Positions 1-7,114 of a DNA stretch of 12,476 nucleotides are shown here, piece after piece. Source of the stretch: Candidatus Omnitrophota bacterium. GTDB taxonomy: Bacteria; Omnitrophota; Gorgyraeia; 2-01-FULL-45-10. The stretch spans positions 1 through 12,476 of the forward strand of contig JAPLMH010000162.1 of NCBI GenBank assembly GCA_026387135.1, given 5' to 3'. The stretch's first letter is position 1. Each line of letters begins with the position of its first letter. A program made the translations under genes and the position numbers. Below the pieces are notes generated by a model. It saw only the letters and a program-made list of their open reading frames with translations. It had not been told where the DNA came from and did not search any database.

Positions 1-2
1 AT

Positions 3-590
3 AAAAAGAAGAAGGGCTTAATAAGAGAGAGGCTGAAGGATTTCGGAAGGGTGGGCCTTGGCAGTGCCGAAGATATATTCGCGGAGCTCTGTTTCTGCAT
101 ATTGACGCCGCAATCCAATGCCCGCCAGTGCGATAAGGCTATTCAGGAGCTTAAGAAGAAGAGGTTGCTTTTTAAGGCTCCGGCCGGCGTTATACGGCCT
201 GTCTTAAAGGGCAGGTCGAGATTCCATAACAAAAAAGCCGAATACCTGGTGAACGCGCGCAGGTCTTTCGATAGGAGCGTCCTCTCCGCCGGGAAGATCC
301 TCGATGTGCGTAAAAATATAGTGGATAATATAAAGGGCATCGGATATAAAGAGGCCAGCCATTTTTTGAGGAACATCGGCCTTGGCAAGGACATCGCGAT
401 ACTCGACAGGCACATACTTAAGAATTTGAAGAGATATGGCGCGATAAAGAGAGTGCCGTCATCCATCTCCGTGAAGTCTTACCTTAATATAGAGGAGAGA
501 GCGCGCCTCTTCGCCAGATCTATCGGCCTGGGTCTTGAGGAGCTCGACCTCTTATTCTGGTCGCGGGAGACGGGTGAGATATTCAAGTGA
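3..590 (+). CDS. ogg: Ogg2-type 8-oxoguanine DNA glycosylase/AP lyase (5' partial)
   Basis: Base-excision-repair enzyme that removes 8-oxoguanine and cuts the DNA backbone at the abasic site; cytoplasmic. Counting the GTG at 51 as residue 1, a helix-hairpin-helix stretch GIGYKEASHFLRNIG (96-110) carries the expected Schiff-base lysine K100, and the following ILDRH supplies the catalytic aspartate D119. The protein ends in lysine (K179); a C-terminal lysine is a known hallmark of Ogg2 enzymes for telling 8-oxoG from G. The frame is open from base 3 to the GTG at 51 without a stop, and those 16 codons are lysine-rich and family-like (KKKKGLIRERLKDFGR). I therefore think the true start lies before the window. 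Archaeal Ogg2 proteins are slightly over 200 residues, and 195 are visible here. Ogg2 is mostly archaeal and patchy in bacteria. Family call firm; the start is not in the window. Confidence 0.88.
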   Translation, partial: KKKKGLIRERLKDFGRVGLGSAEDIFAELCFCILTPQSNARQCDKAIQELKKKRLLFKAPAGVIRPVLKGRSRFHNKKAEYLVNARRSFDRSVLSAGKILDVRKNIVDNIKGIGYKEASHFLRNIGLGKDIAILDRHILKNLKRYGAIKRVPSSISVKSYLNIEERARLFARSIGLGLEELDLLFWSRETGEIFK

Positions 591-610
591 TGGGCTTTGA
601 CAGAATATTC

Positions 611-640
611 TTGACAGGAAATCCGATAAGGGATTATAAT
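611..640 (+). promoter_or_regulatory. Sigma70-like promoter for the PG-binding lipoprotein gene
   Basis: Perfect -35 TTGACA (611-616) and perfect -10 TATAAT (635-640) with an 18-base spacer, in the 89-base gap after the Ogg2 gene. Predicted transcription start is about 647, followed by a strong Shine-Dalgarno GGAGGAG (670-676) before the ATG at 680. It probably drives the lipoprotein gene at 680 and the one at 1163. Confidence 0.82.
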
Positions 641-679
641 TCAAAATTAGATATTCTAAACGAAAAAAAGGAGGAGTAG

Positions 680-1144
680 ATGAAGAGAAGTACGATGTTG
701 GTTTTTGCAGTTGCTTTAATGGTAGCATCGCTTGCTGTGGTCGGCTGTAAAGGTAAAGTCGACAAGGAAGCCGATATGGCCAAGCTTGAGACGACTGAGG
801 CGATGGCCCCCGTAGAAGACGTTGTAGTCACGCAGTCGCCCGTTACAGAACCTTCGGCAACACAATCCATGAGCCAGGAGACCATCCCTCCGACCGCGAC
901 GGTGCCTCCCGTGGCCAATACTATGACAGCGGCGGGTCTTGATAAGCTCTCCAAGAACAAAGATATACAGACAGCGCTTAAGGCCGCCAACTTTTATACC
1001 GGCACCATCGACGGCAAGATAGGCCCAAAGACTAAGAGAGCGATAATGGAGTTCCAGAAAGCAAAAGGCTTGAAGCCTGACGGAAGGGTCGGCCCGAAGA
1101 CTTGGGCGGAACTCGAAAAATATTTAACAACTCAGCAGCAGTAG
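680..1144 (+). CDS. Lipoprotein with C-terminal peptidoglycan-binding domain
   Basis: Small exported lipoprotein (154 aa) likely tethered to a membrane and bound to the cell wall. Residues 1-23 form a lipoprotein signal peptide (MKR, hydrophobic run, lipobox AVVGC with C23 as the lipidated cysteine). Residues 24-85 are a Thr/Pro/Ala-rich low-complexity linker. Residues about 92-150 match the PG_binding_1 fold: a helix (IQTALKAANFY), the typical TIDGKIGPKTKRAIMEFQ core, then a second GRVGPKTW repeat. The start is fixed by GGAGGAG at 670-676. The next gene starts 18 bases downstream and is also a lipoprotein, so the two probably share the promoter at 611-640. No catalytic domain is present, so a structural or anchoring role is inferred. 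Confidence 0.88.
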   Translation: MKRSTMLVFAVALMVASLAVVGCKGKVDKEADMAKLETTEAMAPVEDVVVTQSPVTEPSATQSMSQETIPPTATVPPVANTMTAAGLDKLSKNKDIQTALKAANFYTGTIDGKIGPKTKRAIMEFQKAKGLKPDGRVGPKTWAELEKYLTTQQQ

Positions 1145-1162
1145 AAGGGGGAGCGTCTTTTT

Positions 1163-1522
1163 ATGAAATTATTGAAGTTAACATCTTTCATCGCGTTCGT
1201 AGCGGTAGTCTCGCTTTCGCTTACAGGCTGTGGCGTATCCAAGAATAAATATGAGACGCTTCTCAATGAAAAGATGGCGCTTGAGGAGAAACTGGGCCTG
1301 CTCACCAGATCGAGAGACGCCTTAAGGAGCGAATATGAAAGCCTCTTAAAAGATAAGATGGACCTGGCATCAAAGGTAGAGACGCTGACGAACGAGAAGA
1401 GCGCGCTTAAGGGCGAATACGATAAGATCCTTGATGAAAAGATATCCTTGAAGGCAGCCTATGATAAGGCGTCTCAAGCCCAAGAGATCAAAGCGGCGCC
1501 GGCCAAGGTTGTAAAAAAATAG
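1163..1522 (+). CDS. Coiled-coil lipoprotein with 28-residue repeats
   Basis: 119-residue exported lipoprotein. The signal peptide ends in a lipobox LSLTGC with C23 as the lipidation site. The mature part is almost entirely predicted coiled coil, built from repeats starting YETLLNEKM (30-57), YESLLKDKM (58-85) and a partial YDKILDEKI (86 to about 103). Each repeat is 28 residues, or four heptads. An Ala/Lys-rich tail ends in VKK. In outline it resembles a Braun-type (Lpp-like) lipoprotein: a lipidated helix with a lysine-ending tail. There is no sequence identity strong enough to call it Lpp, and wall attachment is only a possibility. It lies 18 bases after the PG-binding lipoprotein, probably in the same transcript, with a purine-rich SD AAGGGGGAG about 10 bases before the ATG. 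Product family not recognised. Confidence 0.82.
   Translation: MKLLKLTSFIAFVAVVSLSLTGCGVSKNKYETLLNEKMALEEKLGLLTRSRDALRSEYESLLKDKMDLASKVETLTNEKSALKGEYDKILDEKISLKAAYDKASQAQEIKAAPAKVVKK
1250..1471 (+). repeat. 84-bp in-frame coding repeats (28-aa unit, about 2.6 copies)
   Basis: Units begin at 1250, 1334 and 1418. The protein units align without gaps (YExLLxxKMxL...; third copy YDKILDEKISL). DNA identity has drifted, so the duplication is old or the sequence is constrained only at protein level. The 28-residue length equals four heptads, which keeps the coiled coil in register. Confidence 0.8.
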
Positions 1523-1534
1523 ATACGCATAACG

Positions 1535-1564
1535 TTGACATCCGTATTGTGGTTATGTTAACAT
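1535..1564 (+). promoter_or_regulatory. Probable promoter for the secreted protein gene at 1593
   Basis: Perfect -35 TTGACA (1535-1540) and a weaker -10 TAACAT (1559-1564) with an 18-base spacer, in the 70-base gap between genes. Downstream is a near-perfect Shine-Dalgarno AAGGAGGTG (1580-1588) ahead of ATG 1593. No terminator hairpin is evident before it, so read-through from the lipoprotein genes is also likely. Confidence 0.6.
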
Positions 1565-1592
1565 CTATAAGTAACGCTCAAGGAGGTGTGTA

Positions 1593-2066
1593 ATGAAGAG
1601 ATATTTTGTTTGCATAGCGATTATCCTGGCGGTAATGGTCCTGCCGGCAATATCGGCATTTTCTCAAGGCCCCGAGACTCCCGTCAAAGAAGATAAAGCC
1701 GTAGCTCCCGCGCCGCAAGCAGCTCAAGCAGTGATGGCTCAAACGCCTCCGGTTGCGCCTGCAGAAGCGGCCGCCAAAACAAACGAGCTTTCCATTTATG
1801 GTGAAGTTCAGGCGGTAAATGTTCCTGCTTCTTCGATCTCCGTACAGTACTACGATTATGATAACGACGAAGAGAAGACGCTGGAAGTATCACTCGATAA
1901 AGATTCAAAACTGGAAAACGTAAAAGCGATCGGCGAGATCAAGAAGGGCGATTGGGTGGATGTTACGTACGCTGTAACCGCCGGCAAGAATATGGCTAAG
2001 ATGGTAAGCGTTGAGGTCGAAGAGCCTGCCGCGGAAGAGAACGCTCCGGTAGAGACTGCTGAATAG
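1593..2066 (+). CDS. Secreted small beta-rich protein, Ala/Pro linker (DUF5666-like)
   Basis: 157-residue exported protein of unknown function. Residues 1-25 are a Sec signal peptide (MKRYF, hydrophobic core, probable cleavage near ISAFS|Q) with no lipobox cysteine, so it is likely periplasmic. Residues 26-62 are an Ala/Pro/Gln-rich linker. Residues 63-145 look like a small beta-barrel: a GEVQAVN strand, SISVQYYDYDNDEEKTLEVSLD, then IKKGDWVDVTYAV and a final strand ending VSVEVEE. The pattern resembles DUF5666/OB-like domains, but I would not assign a function. The tail (146-157) is acidic and Ala-rich. Start fixed by the consensus SD at 1580-1588. Third of three consecutive small envelope proteins. 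Real gene: very likely; role: unknown. Confidence 0.82.
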   Translation: MKRYFVCIAIILAVMVLPAISAFSQGPETPVKEDKAVAPAPQAAQAVMAQTPPVAPAEAAAKTNELSIYGEVQAVNVPASSISVQYYDYDNDEEKTLEVSLDKDSKLENVKAIGEIKKGDWVDVTYAVTAGKNMAKMVSVEVEEPAAEENAPVETAE

Positions 2067-2075
2067 CAGCAACAT

Positions 2076-2081
2076 AAGGAG
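2076..2081 (+). promoter_or_regulatory. Ribosome binding site supporting a TTG start at 2087
   Basis: AAGGAG at 2076-2081 lies 5 bases before TTG 2087 but 20 bases before the next in-frame ATG (2102). This favours the rare TTG start for the DUF4912 gene. Confidence 0.6.
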
Positions 2082-2086
2082 TCCGC

Positions 2087-2893
2087 TTGCGTACAAAAGA
2101 GATGAGGCGATTTAATTTTCCTCAAGGATACGGTGACCAGAAGATCGTTATACTGGTGCGGGATCCCTGGTGGATATTTGCATACTGGGAGATACGCCGC
2201 GAAAGAGAAGAAGAGATAATAGGTAAGATAAAGACCGACGGCGACTCACCCGTAAAGACGATCCTGCGTGTATACGATGTCACCGATATAAATTTCAACG
2301 GAAAGAACGCCCACTCTTATTTTGACATAGAATTAAAAGGCCTCGCCAGCACCTGGTATATCAACGTAGGCTCTCCCGATAAATCCTGGATAGTGGATAT
2401 AGGCATAGTCACCAAAAAAGGCTCCTTCTATCTCCTCGCCAGATCCAATACTATAAAGACCCCCAGATACGGCATGTCCGATAAGCTGGACGCCGAATGG
2501 ATGATGCCGGAAGACGACTACTGGAAGATGTTCGGCCTCTCCGGAGGGTTCGGTGTGGGCAAGGGTTCTTTGGAAGTGAGAGAGATGGTGAAGAAGAGGC
2601 TCGAGGAGCAGATCACCTCCGCTCAAATATCGAGCGGCGCCTCATTTTACAGAAAGATGCAGGAGAGAAAATTCTGGTTGGTCGTCAATACGGAACTGAT
2701 AGTATACGGGGCGACCGAGCCGGACGCCAAGCTTACCGTGCAGGGCAAGGAGATAAAGTTACAGCCGGACGGAACATTCACATTAAGGTTCGCTTTGCCG
2801 GATGGGAAGCAGGTCATACCGGTTGAAGCTGCCTCCTCGGATGGCATTGACCGCCGTAAGATCACGCCTATAGTCACGAGAAAGACGGAATAG
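2087..2893 (+). CDS. DUF4912 domain protein with C-terminal Ig-like domain
   Basis: 268-residue cytoplasmic protein: no signal peptide or membrane segment. Residues about 18-130 match DUF4912, with the conserved aromatic block VRDPWWIFAYWEI (24-36), LRVYDVT (60-66), the WYINV strand and the YLLARSNTIKTPR end. Residues 165-195 are helical and charged. Residues 196-264 form an Ig-like beta domain (GATEPDAKLTVQGKEIKLQPDGTF, then FALPDGKQVIPVEA), like the accessory beta domains of glucan-active enzymes. DUF4912 genes are commonly found next to GH57 glucan genes, as here: the branching enzyme starts 6 bases downstream. A glucan-binding or regulatory role is inferred; no catalytic motif is seen. 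Start chosen as TTG 2087 from SD spacing; ATG 2102 is the alternative and would remove only five residues. Confidence 0.85.
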   Translation: MRTKEMRRFNFPQGYGDQKIVILVRDPWWIFAYWEIRREREEEIIGKIKTDGDSPVKTILRVYDVTDINFNGKNAHSYFDIELKGLASTWYINVGSPDKSWIVDIGIVTKKGSFYLLARSNTIKTPRYGMSDKLDAEWMMPEDDYWKMFGLSGGFGVGKGSLEVREMVKKRLEEQITSAQISSGASFYRKMQERKFWLVVNTELIVYGATEPDAKLTVQGKEIKLQPDGTFTLRFALPDGKQVIPVEAASSDGIDRRKITPIVTRKTE

Positions 2894-2899
2894 CCCATT

Positions 2900-4489
2900 A
2901 TGCCCAAAGGATATCTCTCGATAGTTCTTCACGCGCATCTTCCTTATATCCGCCACCCCGAGCATGAAGATTTTCTGGAGGAGGATTGGCTTTTTGAGGC
3001 GATCACAGAGACGTATATACCTTTAATAAAAGCATTCGATGCCCTTGTAAGGGATAATATAGAATTCAGGCTCACCATATCGATCTCTCCCACGCTGATG
3101 TCCATGTTCATGGACCAGCATCTCCAGGATAAATATATAAAACATATAGATAAACTTATAGAGCTATCTTTGAAAGAGATAGAACGCACTAAATGGGATC
3201 CGGCCTTCAATAAGCTTGCCCATATGTACCACAACACCTTTGTCGAATCTAAGCGCATCTTTGTGGATGAATATAAGAAGGACCTCAACCGGGCGTTCAA
3301 GCGTTTTCAGGATCTTGGAAGGCTCGAAGTCATCACATGCTGCGCGACGCACGGTTACCTGCCGCTCATGGAGGTCGAGAGAAAGGCTTCCGTCAGGGCT
3401 CAGGTGAAAGTGGCTGCCGATCTTTATCAGAAGGTCTACGGAAGGCGGACTTTAGGTATATGGCTGCCCGAATGCGGATATAATCCGGGTGACGAGGAGA
3501 TACTTAAGGAAGAGGGCATCAAGTACTTCTTTGTGGATACTCACGGCATCCTTTTCGGCACTCCGCGGCCGAGGTTCGGGGTATTTAATCCTTACATGTG
3601 TAAGAACGGCGTCGCGGTATATGGCCGCGATATGGAGACGTCAAAGGCCGTCTGGAGCGCCGTGGAAGGCTATCCCGGAGATTACGCTTACAGGGAATTT
3701 TACAGAGATATAGGTTTCGATCTCGAATACGAATATATAAAGCCTTACATAAATCCCGATGGCGTCAGGATAAATACAGGTATAAAATATTACAAGATAA
3801 CCGGCACCGGAGGCAATAAAGAGCCGTACGATCCGGATGCGGCGAAAGATAAGGCCGCCTACCATGCCGGGAACTTCATGTTCAACAGGGAGAAGCAGAT
3901 AGAGTTCCTGCAGGGCCAGATGGGCGACAGGCTTCCGATACTAGTCTCTCCTTACGATGCCGAGCTTTACGGTCACTGGTGGTATGAAGGGCCGCAATGG
4001 CTCGAATTCCTTGTGCGCAAGATAAGGTACGACCAGAACGCTATCGCTCTTGCCACACCGGGCGACTATCTTAAGATGTACAAAAAATTCCAGGTCCTCG
4101 CCCCGGCATATTCGAGCTGGGGATGGAAGGGCTATTCCGAGGTATGGCTCGAAGGCTCCAACGACTGGACCTACCGGCATGTACATAAGATGACCGAGAG
4201 GATGGTGGAGGTTGCCAGATCGATCAAACACGCTAAAGGGCTTATGCGGCGCGCCCTGAACCAGATGGCGAGAGAGCTACTTCTGGCGCAATCTAGCGAC
4301 TGGGCTTTTATAATGAAGACCGGCTCCCATGTGCCTTATGCGGTGGAGCGGCTGAGGGACCATGCTGAGCACTTTACCGAACTATATGAAGAGGTAAAAG
4401 AGAACTCCCTCGACGAAGTGTACATTAAAGAGTGTGAAGACAAATACAATATCTTTCCGGATATAGATTACTCCATATACAGCTCTTAA
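2900..4489 (+). CDS. GH57 1,4-alpha-glucan branching enzyme (DUF1957 type)
   Basis: 529-residue cytoplasmic enzyme that cuts alpha-1,4-glucan and re-attaches the piece by an alpha-1,6 bond, making branched glycogen. The GH57 motifs are in order: motif 1 LHAHLPYIRHP (10-20), the catalytic nucleophile E191 in IWLPECGYNPG, and the acid/base D353 in SPYDAELYGHWWYEGP. Residues 100-150 contain the AHMYH and CCATHGYLPL segments of the barrel. The C-terminal helical DUF1957 domain includes SSDWAFIMKTG (465-475) and ends with the family tail NIFPDIDYSIY. Length fits Thermus/Thermococcus-type branching enzymes (about 520-560). All catalytic residues are present. It follows the DUF4912 gene by 6 bases and precedes a second GH57 gene by 3, so the three are almost certainly one transcript. 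There is little SD before ATG 2900, so translational coupling is likely. Confidence 0.93.
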   Translation: MPKGYLSIVLHAHLPYIRHPEHEDFLEEDWLFEAITETYIPLIKAFDALVRDNIEFRLTISISPTLMSMFMDQHLQDKYIKHIDKLIELSLKEIERTKWDPAFNKLAHMYHNTFVESKRIFVDEYKKDLNRAFKRFQDLGRLEVITCCATHGYLPLMEVERKASVRAQVKVAADLYQKVYGRRTLGIWLPECGYNPGDEEILKEEGIKYFFVDTHGILFGTPRPRFGVFNPYMCKNGVAVYGRDMETSKAVWSAVEGYPGDYAYREFYRDIGFDLEYEYIKPYINPDGVRINTGIKYYKITGTGGNKEPYDPDAAKDKAAYHAGNFMFNREKQIEFLQGQMGDRLPILVSPYDAELYGHWWYEGPQWLEFLVRKIRYDQNAIALATPGDYLKMYKKFQVLAPAYSSWGWKGYSEVWLEGSNDWTYRHVHKMTERMVEVARSIKHAKGLMRRALNQMARELLLAQSSDWAFIMKTGSHVPYAVERLRDHAEHFTELYEEVKENSLDEVYIKECEDKYNIFPDIDYSIYSS

Positions 4490-4492
4490 ATA

Positions 4493-6160
4493 ATGAACCG
4501 CTTTAAAAGACTATCCGTAGCTTTCCTCTGGCACATGCACCAACCGTGCTATAAAGACACCGTCACAGGAAAGTATCTTCTTCCGTGGGTGCGGTTCCAC
4601 GCCGTTAAAGATTATTTTCCCATGGCCGCTCTTCTTCAGGGCTTCGACAATGTCCGGGCGACGTTCAATCTCGTCCCGTCACTGTTGGAACAGATAAATG
4701 ACTACGCCCTCAATGACGCGACCGATATATTTTTAGACCTCGCGGCCAAGAAGGCCTCATCACTCACTCTCGACGAGAGGTTGGAGATACTGGAGAACTT
4801 CTTCAGGGTCAACTTTAAGCATTTCCTGGAGCCCAACGAGCGGTACCTGGAGCTCCTCATAAAGAAGGGGCTGCACAATACCTCCGATAAGTCGCTAAGA
4901 AAAGTGGTGGGAACTTTTTCGGATCAGGAGATGCTGGATTTACAGGTGCTCTTTAATATAGTATGGTTCCATTCGATCAGTATCGATGAGGATATAAATC
5001 TGAAAGACCTGGTACACAAGGGATCGTCCTACACCGAAGAGGACAAAGAGTATGTGCTCCTGAAACAGAAGGAGGTGATCTCCCAGGTCATACCTCTTTA
5101 CAGAAAACTTCAGGACGCCGGTCAGATAGAGATATCGGCAACTCCCTTTTATCATCCCATTACACCGCTCATCTGCGACACATCGATAGCCAGGGTATCA
5201 ACGCCGGGGATGGAGCTGCCAAAGAGAAGATTCTCTCATCCCGAAGACGCCCGGTGGCATATCGCCGAGGCCGTCAAATATCACCGGGAGCAGTTCGGGG
5301 TCGCTCCCCGCGGCATGTGGCCCTCCGAAGGCAGCGTATCCGACGAAGCTCTGGAGATCATGGCCTCGAACGGCATAAAGTGGGCCGCCACGGACGAAGA
5401 TATACTCTTCAACAGTTTAAAGCTGCCCAGCGACAGGCGCAAAGCGGCTCCGCGGCTGGACAGGCGCATAATATACGAGCCATATAAATTCAAAAGCGGC
5501 TCGAACTCCTTATCGCTCATATTCAGGGACAAGAACCTCTCCGATATCATAAGCTTTAATTACAATTCCTGGGAGCAGAGAGCGGCAGCCGACGATCTTA
5601 TGGGGCACTTCAGGAATATAGCAGCTAATATCAGGCGCGGTACCGATAAACCGCTGGTCACGATAGCGATGGACGGAGAGAACGCGTGGGAATTTTTTGC
5701 GGACAACGGCAGGACATTCTTTGAGACACTTTATGAACATCTTGATAATGACGATGAGCTGGAGGCGGTAACGATCAGCGACTATCTGGGCGAAAGAGGC
5801 CCCAGGCGCAAGACGCTTAATACCATATTTCCCGCATCATGGATAGATCACAACTTTAAGATATGGATAGGCGAGGAGCAGGACAATGTATCGTGGGATT
5901 ATCTGTCCGCGGTAAGGAAGGACCTCGTGAAGTACACCAAGGAGTTACAGAAGAGGGGCGAGAGCGACAGCGAAAATTTGCGCAAGGCCTGGAGAGAGTT
6001 CTACATAGCCGAAGGCAGCGACTGGAATTGGTGGTACAGCGGAAAGGCGCACGTCGGAGGCGATAATCCTTTCGATAAACTGTACAGGACGCACCTCAAG
6101 AACGTCTACAAATACCTGAAAAAGGACGTTCCGGACTTTTTAAAGATTTCTATTGCGTAA
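4493..6160 (+). CDS. GH57 amylopullulanase/alpha-amylase-like enzyme
   Basis: 555-residue cytoplasmic glycoside hydrolase family 57 protein, likely hydrolysing or transferring alpha-glucan chains. Motif 1 is LWHMHQPCYKD (12-22). The predicted nucleophile is E279 in RGMWPSEGSVSDEAL, and the acid/base is D394 in IAMDGENAWEFF. Other family features are LPWVRFHAVKDYFPM (30-44), PFYHPITPL (218-226) and, in the C-terminal helical part, IGEEQDNVSWDYL and YIAEGSDWNWWYSG (504-517). These match the amylopullulanase/COG1449 branch rather than the branching-enzyme branch next door. No signal peptide, so it acts on internal glucan, not on external starch. It starts 3 bases after the previous stop with no visible SD, indicating coupled translation. 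Exact bond specificity (alpha-1,4, alpha-1,6 or transferase) cannot be read from the sequence. Confidence 0.9.
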   Translation: MNRFKRLSVAFLWHMHQPCYKDTVTGKYLLPWVRFHAVKDYFPMAALLQGFDNVRATFNLVPSLLEQINDYALNDATDIFLDLAAKKASSLTLDERLEILENFFRVNFKHFLEPNERYLELLIKKGLHNTSDKSLRKVVGTFSDQEMLDLQVLFNIVWFHSISIDEDINLKDLVHKGSSYTEEDKEYVLLKQKEVISQVIPLYRKLQDAGQIEISATPFYHPITPLICDTSIARVSTPGMELPKRRFSHPEDARWHIAEAVKYHREQFGVAPRGMWPSEGSVSDEALEIMASNGIKWAATDEDILFNSLKLPSDRRKAAPRLDRRIIYEPYKFKSGSNSLSLIFRDKNLSDIISFNYNSWEQRAAADDLMGHFRNIAANIRRGTDKPLVTIAMDGENAWEFFADNGRTFFETLYEHLDNDDELEAVTISDYLGERGPRRKTLNTIFPASWIDHNFKIWIGEEQDNVSWDYLSAVRKDLVKYTKELQKRGESDSENLRKAWREFYIAEGSDWNWWYSGKAHVGGDNPFDKLYRTHLKNVYKYLKKDVPDFLKISIA

Positions 6161-6180
6161 TTTATTGGAAGTTGTATAAT
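6153..6180 (+). promoter_or_regulatory. Promoter for the DUF2934 gene
   Basis: Perfect -10 TATAAT (6175-6180) preceded by -35-like TTGCGT (6153-6158) with a 16-base spacer; the -35 box overlaps the stop region of the GH57 gene. Expected start is near 6187, followed by a G-rich SD AAAGGGGGG (6194-6202) and ATG 6210. Confidence 0.65.
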
Positions 6181-6209
6181 GAAATCCACACGGAAAGGGG
6201 GGTATTATT

Positions 6210-6398
6210 ATGGCAAAGATATCAACCATAAAGCTTGGCAGATCTTCAAATCCGTCCATGTCGACCGAAGATTTGAATAAGCTGGTAGCGAAGAAGGCGT
6301 ATGAGCTTTACGAAAAGAGAGGCCGTAAGGCCGGTCATTCTCTCAACGACTGGTTAGAGGCGGAGAGGATCGTAAAGGGTAAATTCTGCGGTAAATAA
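6210..6398 (+). CDS. DUF2934 domain mini-protein
   Basis: 62-residue, basic, soluble protein of unknown function. The C-terminal two thirds match DUF2934: a helix with KKAYELYEKRGRKAGHSLNDW (residues 28-48, here split by the family's RGR..GH turn), then the terminal LEAERIVKG helix. Residues 1-18 are a Ser-rich, probably flexible N-terminus. A strong SD (6194-6202), its own promoter and a hairpin terminator at 6423-6451 make it a stand-alone monocistronic unit. That suggests substantial expression independent of the glucan genes before it. Nothing in the sequence shows its partner or role. Confidence 0.88.
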   Translation: MAKISTIKLGRSSNPSMSTEDLNKLVAKKAYELYEKRGRKAGHSLNDWLEAERIVKGKFCGK

Positions 6399-6422
6399 GA
6401 AGTCTGGCAATCTCAAAAATTA

Positions 6423-6459
6423 AAAGGCAGGGTGTATTTCACCCTGCCTTTCTTGTTCT
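6423..6459 (+). terminator. Rho-independent terminator
   Basis: A perfect 12-bp stem, AAAGGCAGGGTG (6423-6434) pairing with CACCCTGCCTTT (6440-6451), closes a 5-base loop TATTT. It is followed by the T-rich tract TCTTGTTCTTT. It lies 25 bases after the DUF2934 stop and just before the next promoter, and so separates the two units. Confidence 0.9.
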
Positions 6460-6481
6460 TTGGCCGTTCATTTGGTATAAT
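6454..6481 (+). promoter_or_regulatory. Promoter for the MarC-family gene, giving a very short leader
   Basis: Perfect -10 TATAAT (6476-6481) with a weak -35 TTGTTC (6454-6459, 16-base spacer) lying in the terminator's T-tract. The predicted start near 6488 leaves only about 9 bases before ATG 6497, with no Shine-Dalgarno in between. Confidence 0.55.
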
Positions 6482-6496
6482 TATATACTAATTATC

Positions 6497-7090
6497 ATGG
6501 ATAAGTTCCTGCTTTCATTCATACCTATATTCGTGGCGATGGACGCTATAGGGATACTACCTATGTTCATCGGGTTCACCGAACATCTCAAAAAGAGAGA
6601 GAAACAGCGCACGATCATCCAATCGATCATCACCGCTTTCGTAATAGGCATAGTATTCCTCTTCCTGGGCAGATGGATATTCAAAATACTCGGCGTGCAG
6701 GTATCAGACTTTAAGATCGCCGGCGGCGCCGTGATCCTGGCTATATCGTTGAGGGATCTGTTGCAGCATGAGAAGGCGCGCAGGCTTTCGACCGAGACGA
6801 TGGGGGCCGTTCCCATCGGCACACCTCTTGTAGTGGGTCCCGCTGTTCTTACCACCATAATAATACTGCTCGATTCCTATGGCCCGTATATGACGGTGCT
6901 ATCTTTTGTAATAAATCTTATGATAACATGGGTGACATTTCATTACGCTACAGATATATCGAATTTTCTCGGCAAGGCGGGCTCCAAGGCATTTTCGAAG
7001 ATAGCGAGCCTTCTTCTGGCCGCCATAGCCGTAATGATGATGCGTAAAGGTGTCATCGATACTATCGCGCTCTTCTGCGTGAAGACTTAA
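6497..7090 (+). CDS. MarC family integral membrane protein
   Basis: 197-residue inner-membrane protein of the MarC (UPF0056) family. About six membrane segments are visible: residues 4-24, 42-62, 72-88, 105-125, 130-150 and 166-186. Family motifs are the N-terminal FIPIFVAMDAIGILPMF, the half-helix FKIAGGAVILAISLRDLL (72-89) and its pseudo-repeat VPIGTPLVVGPAVLTTII (105-122). Despite the name, a role in antibiotic resistance is not supported for the family, and its substrate is uncertain. Length is typical (about 200). There is no SD before the ATG and no better in-frame start upstream; the N-terminus aligns with the family pattern, so ATG 6497 is kept. It lies 24 bases before exbB and may be the first gene of that transcript. 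Confidence 0.9.
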   Translation: MDKFLLSFIPIFVAMDAIGILPMFIGFTEHLKKREKQRTIIQSIITAFVIGIVFLFLGRWIFKILGVQVSDFKIAGGAVILAISLRDLLQHEKARRLSTETMGAVPIGTPLVVGPAVLTTIIILLDSYGPYMTVLSFVINLMITWVTFHYATDISNFLGKAGSKAFSKIASLLLAAIAVMMMRKGVIDTIALFCVKT

Positions 7091-7114
7091 CGAAAAGAAA
7101 GGGAAGGATCTAAA

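Noticed and set aside
51..53. GTG at 51 as the true start of the Ogg2 gene
   Set aside because: The frame is open to the window edge with family-like residues, no SD precedes the GTG, and the protein would be short for Ogg2.
143..466. Minus-strand ORFs over the Ogg2 gene and similar ones across the window
   Set aside because: They shadow clearly conserved plus-strand genes, have no SD or family resemblance, and none fills a gap. No CRISPR array, tRNA, rRNA or transposase was seen on either strand.
1566..1571. TATAAG as the -10 box for the gene at 1593
   Set aside because: The spacer to TTGACA would be 25 bases; TAACAT at 1559-1564 fits better.
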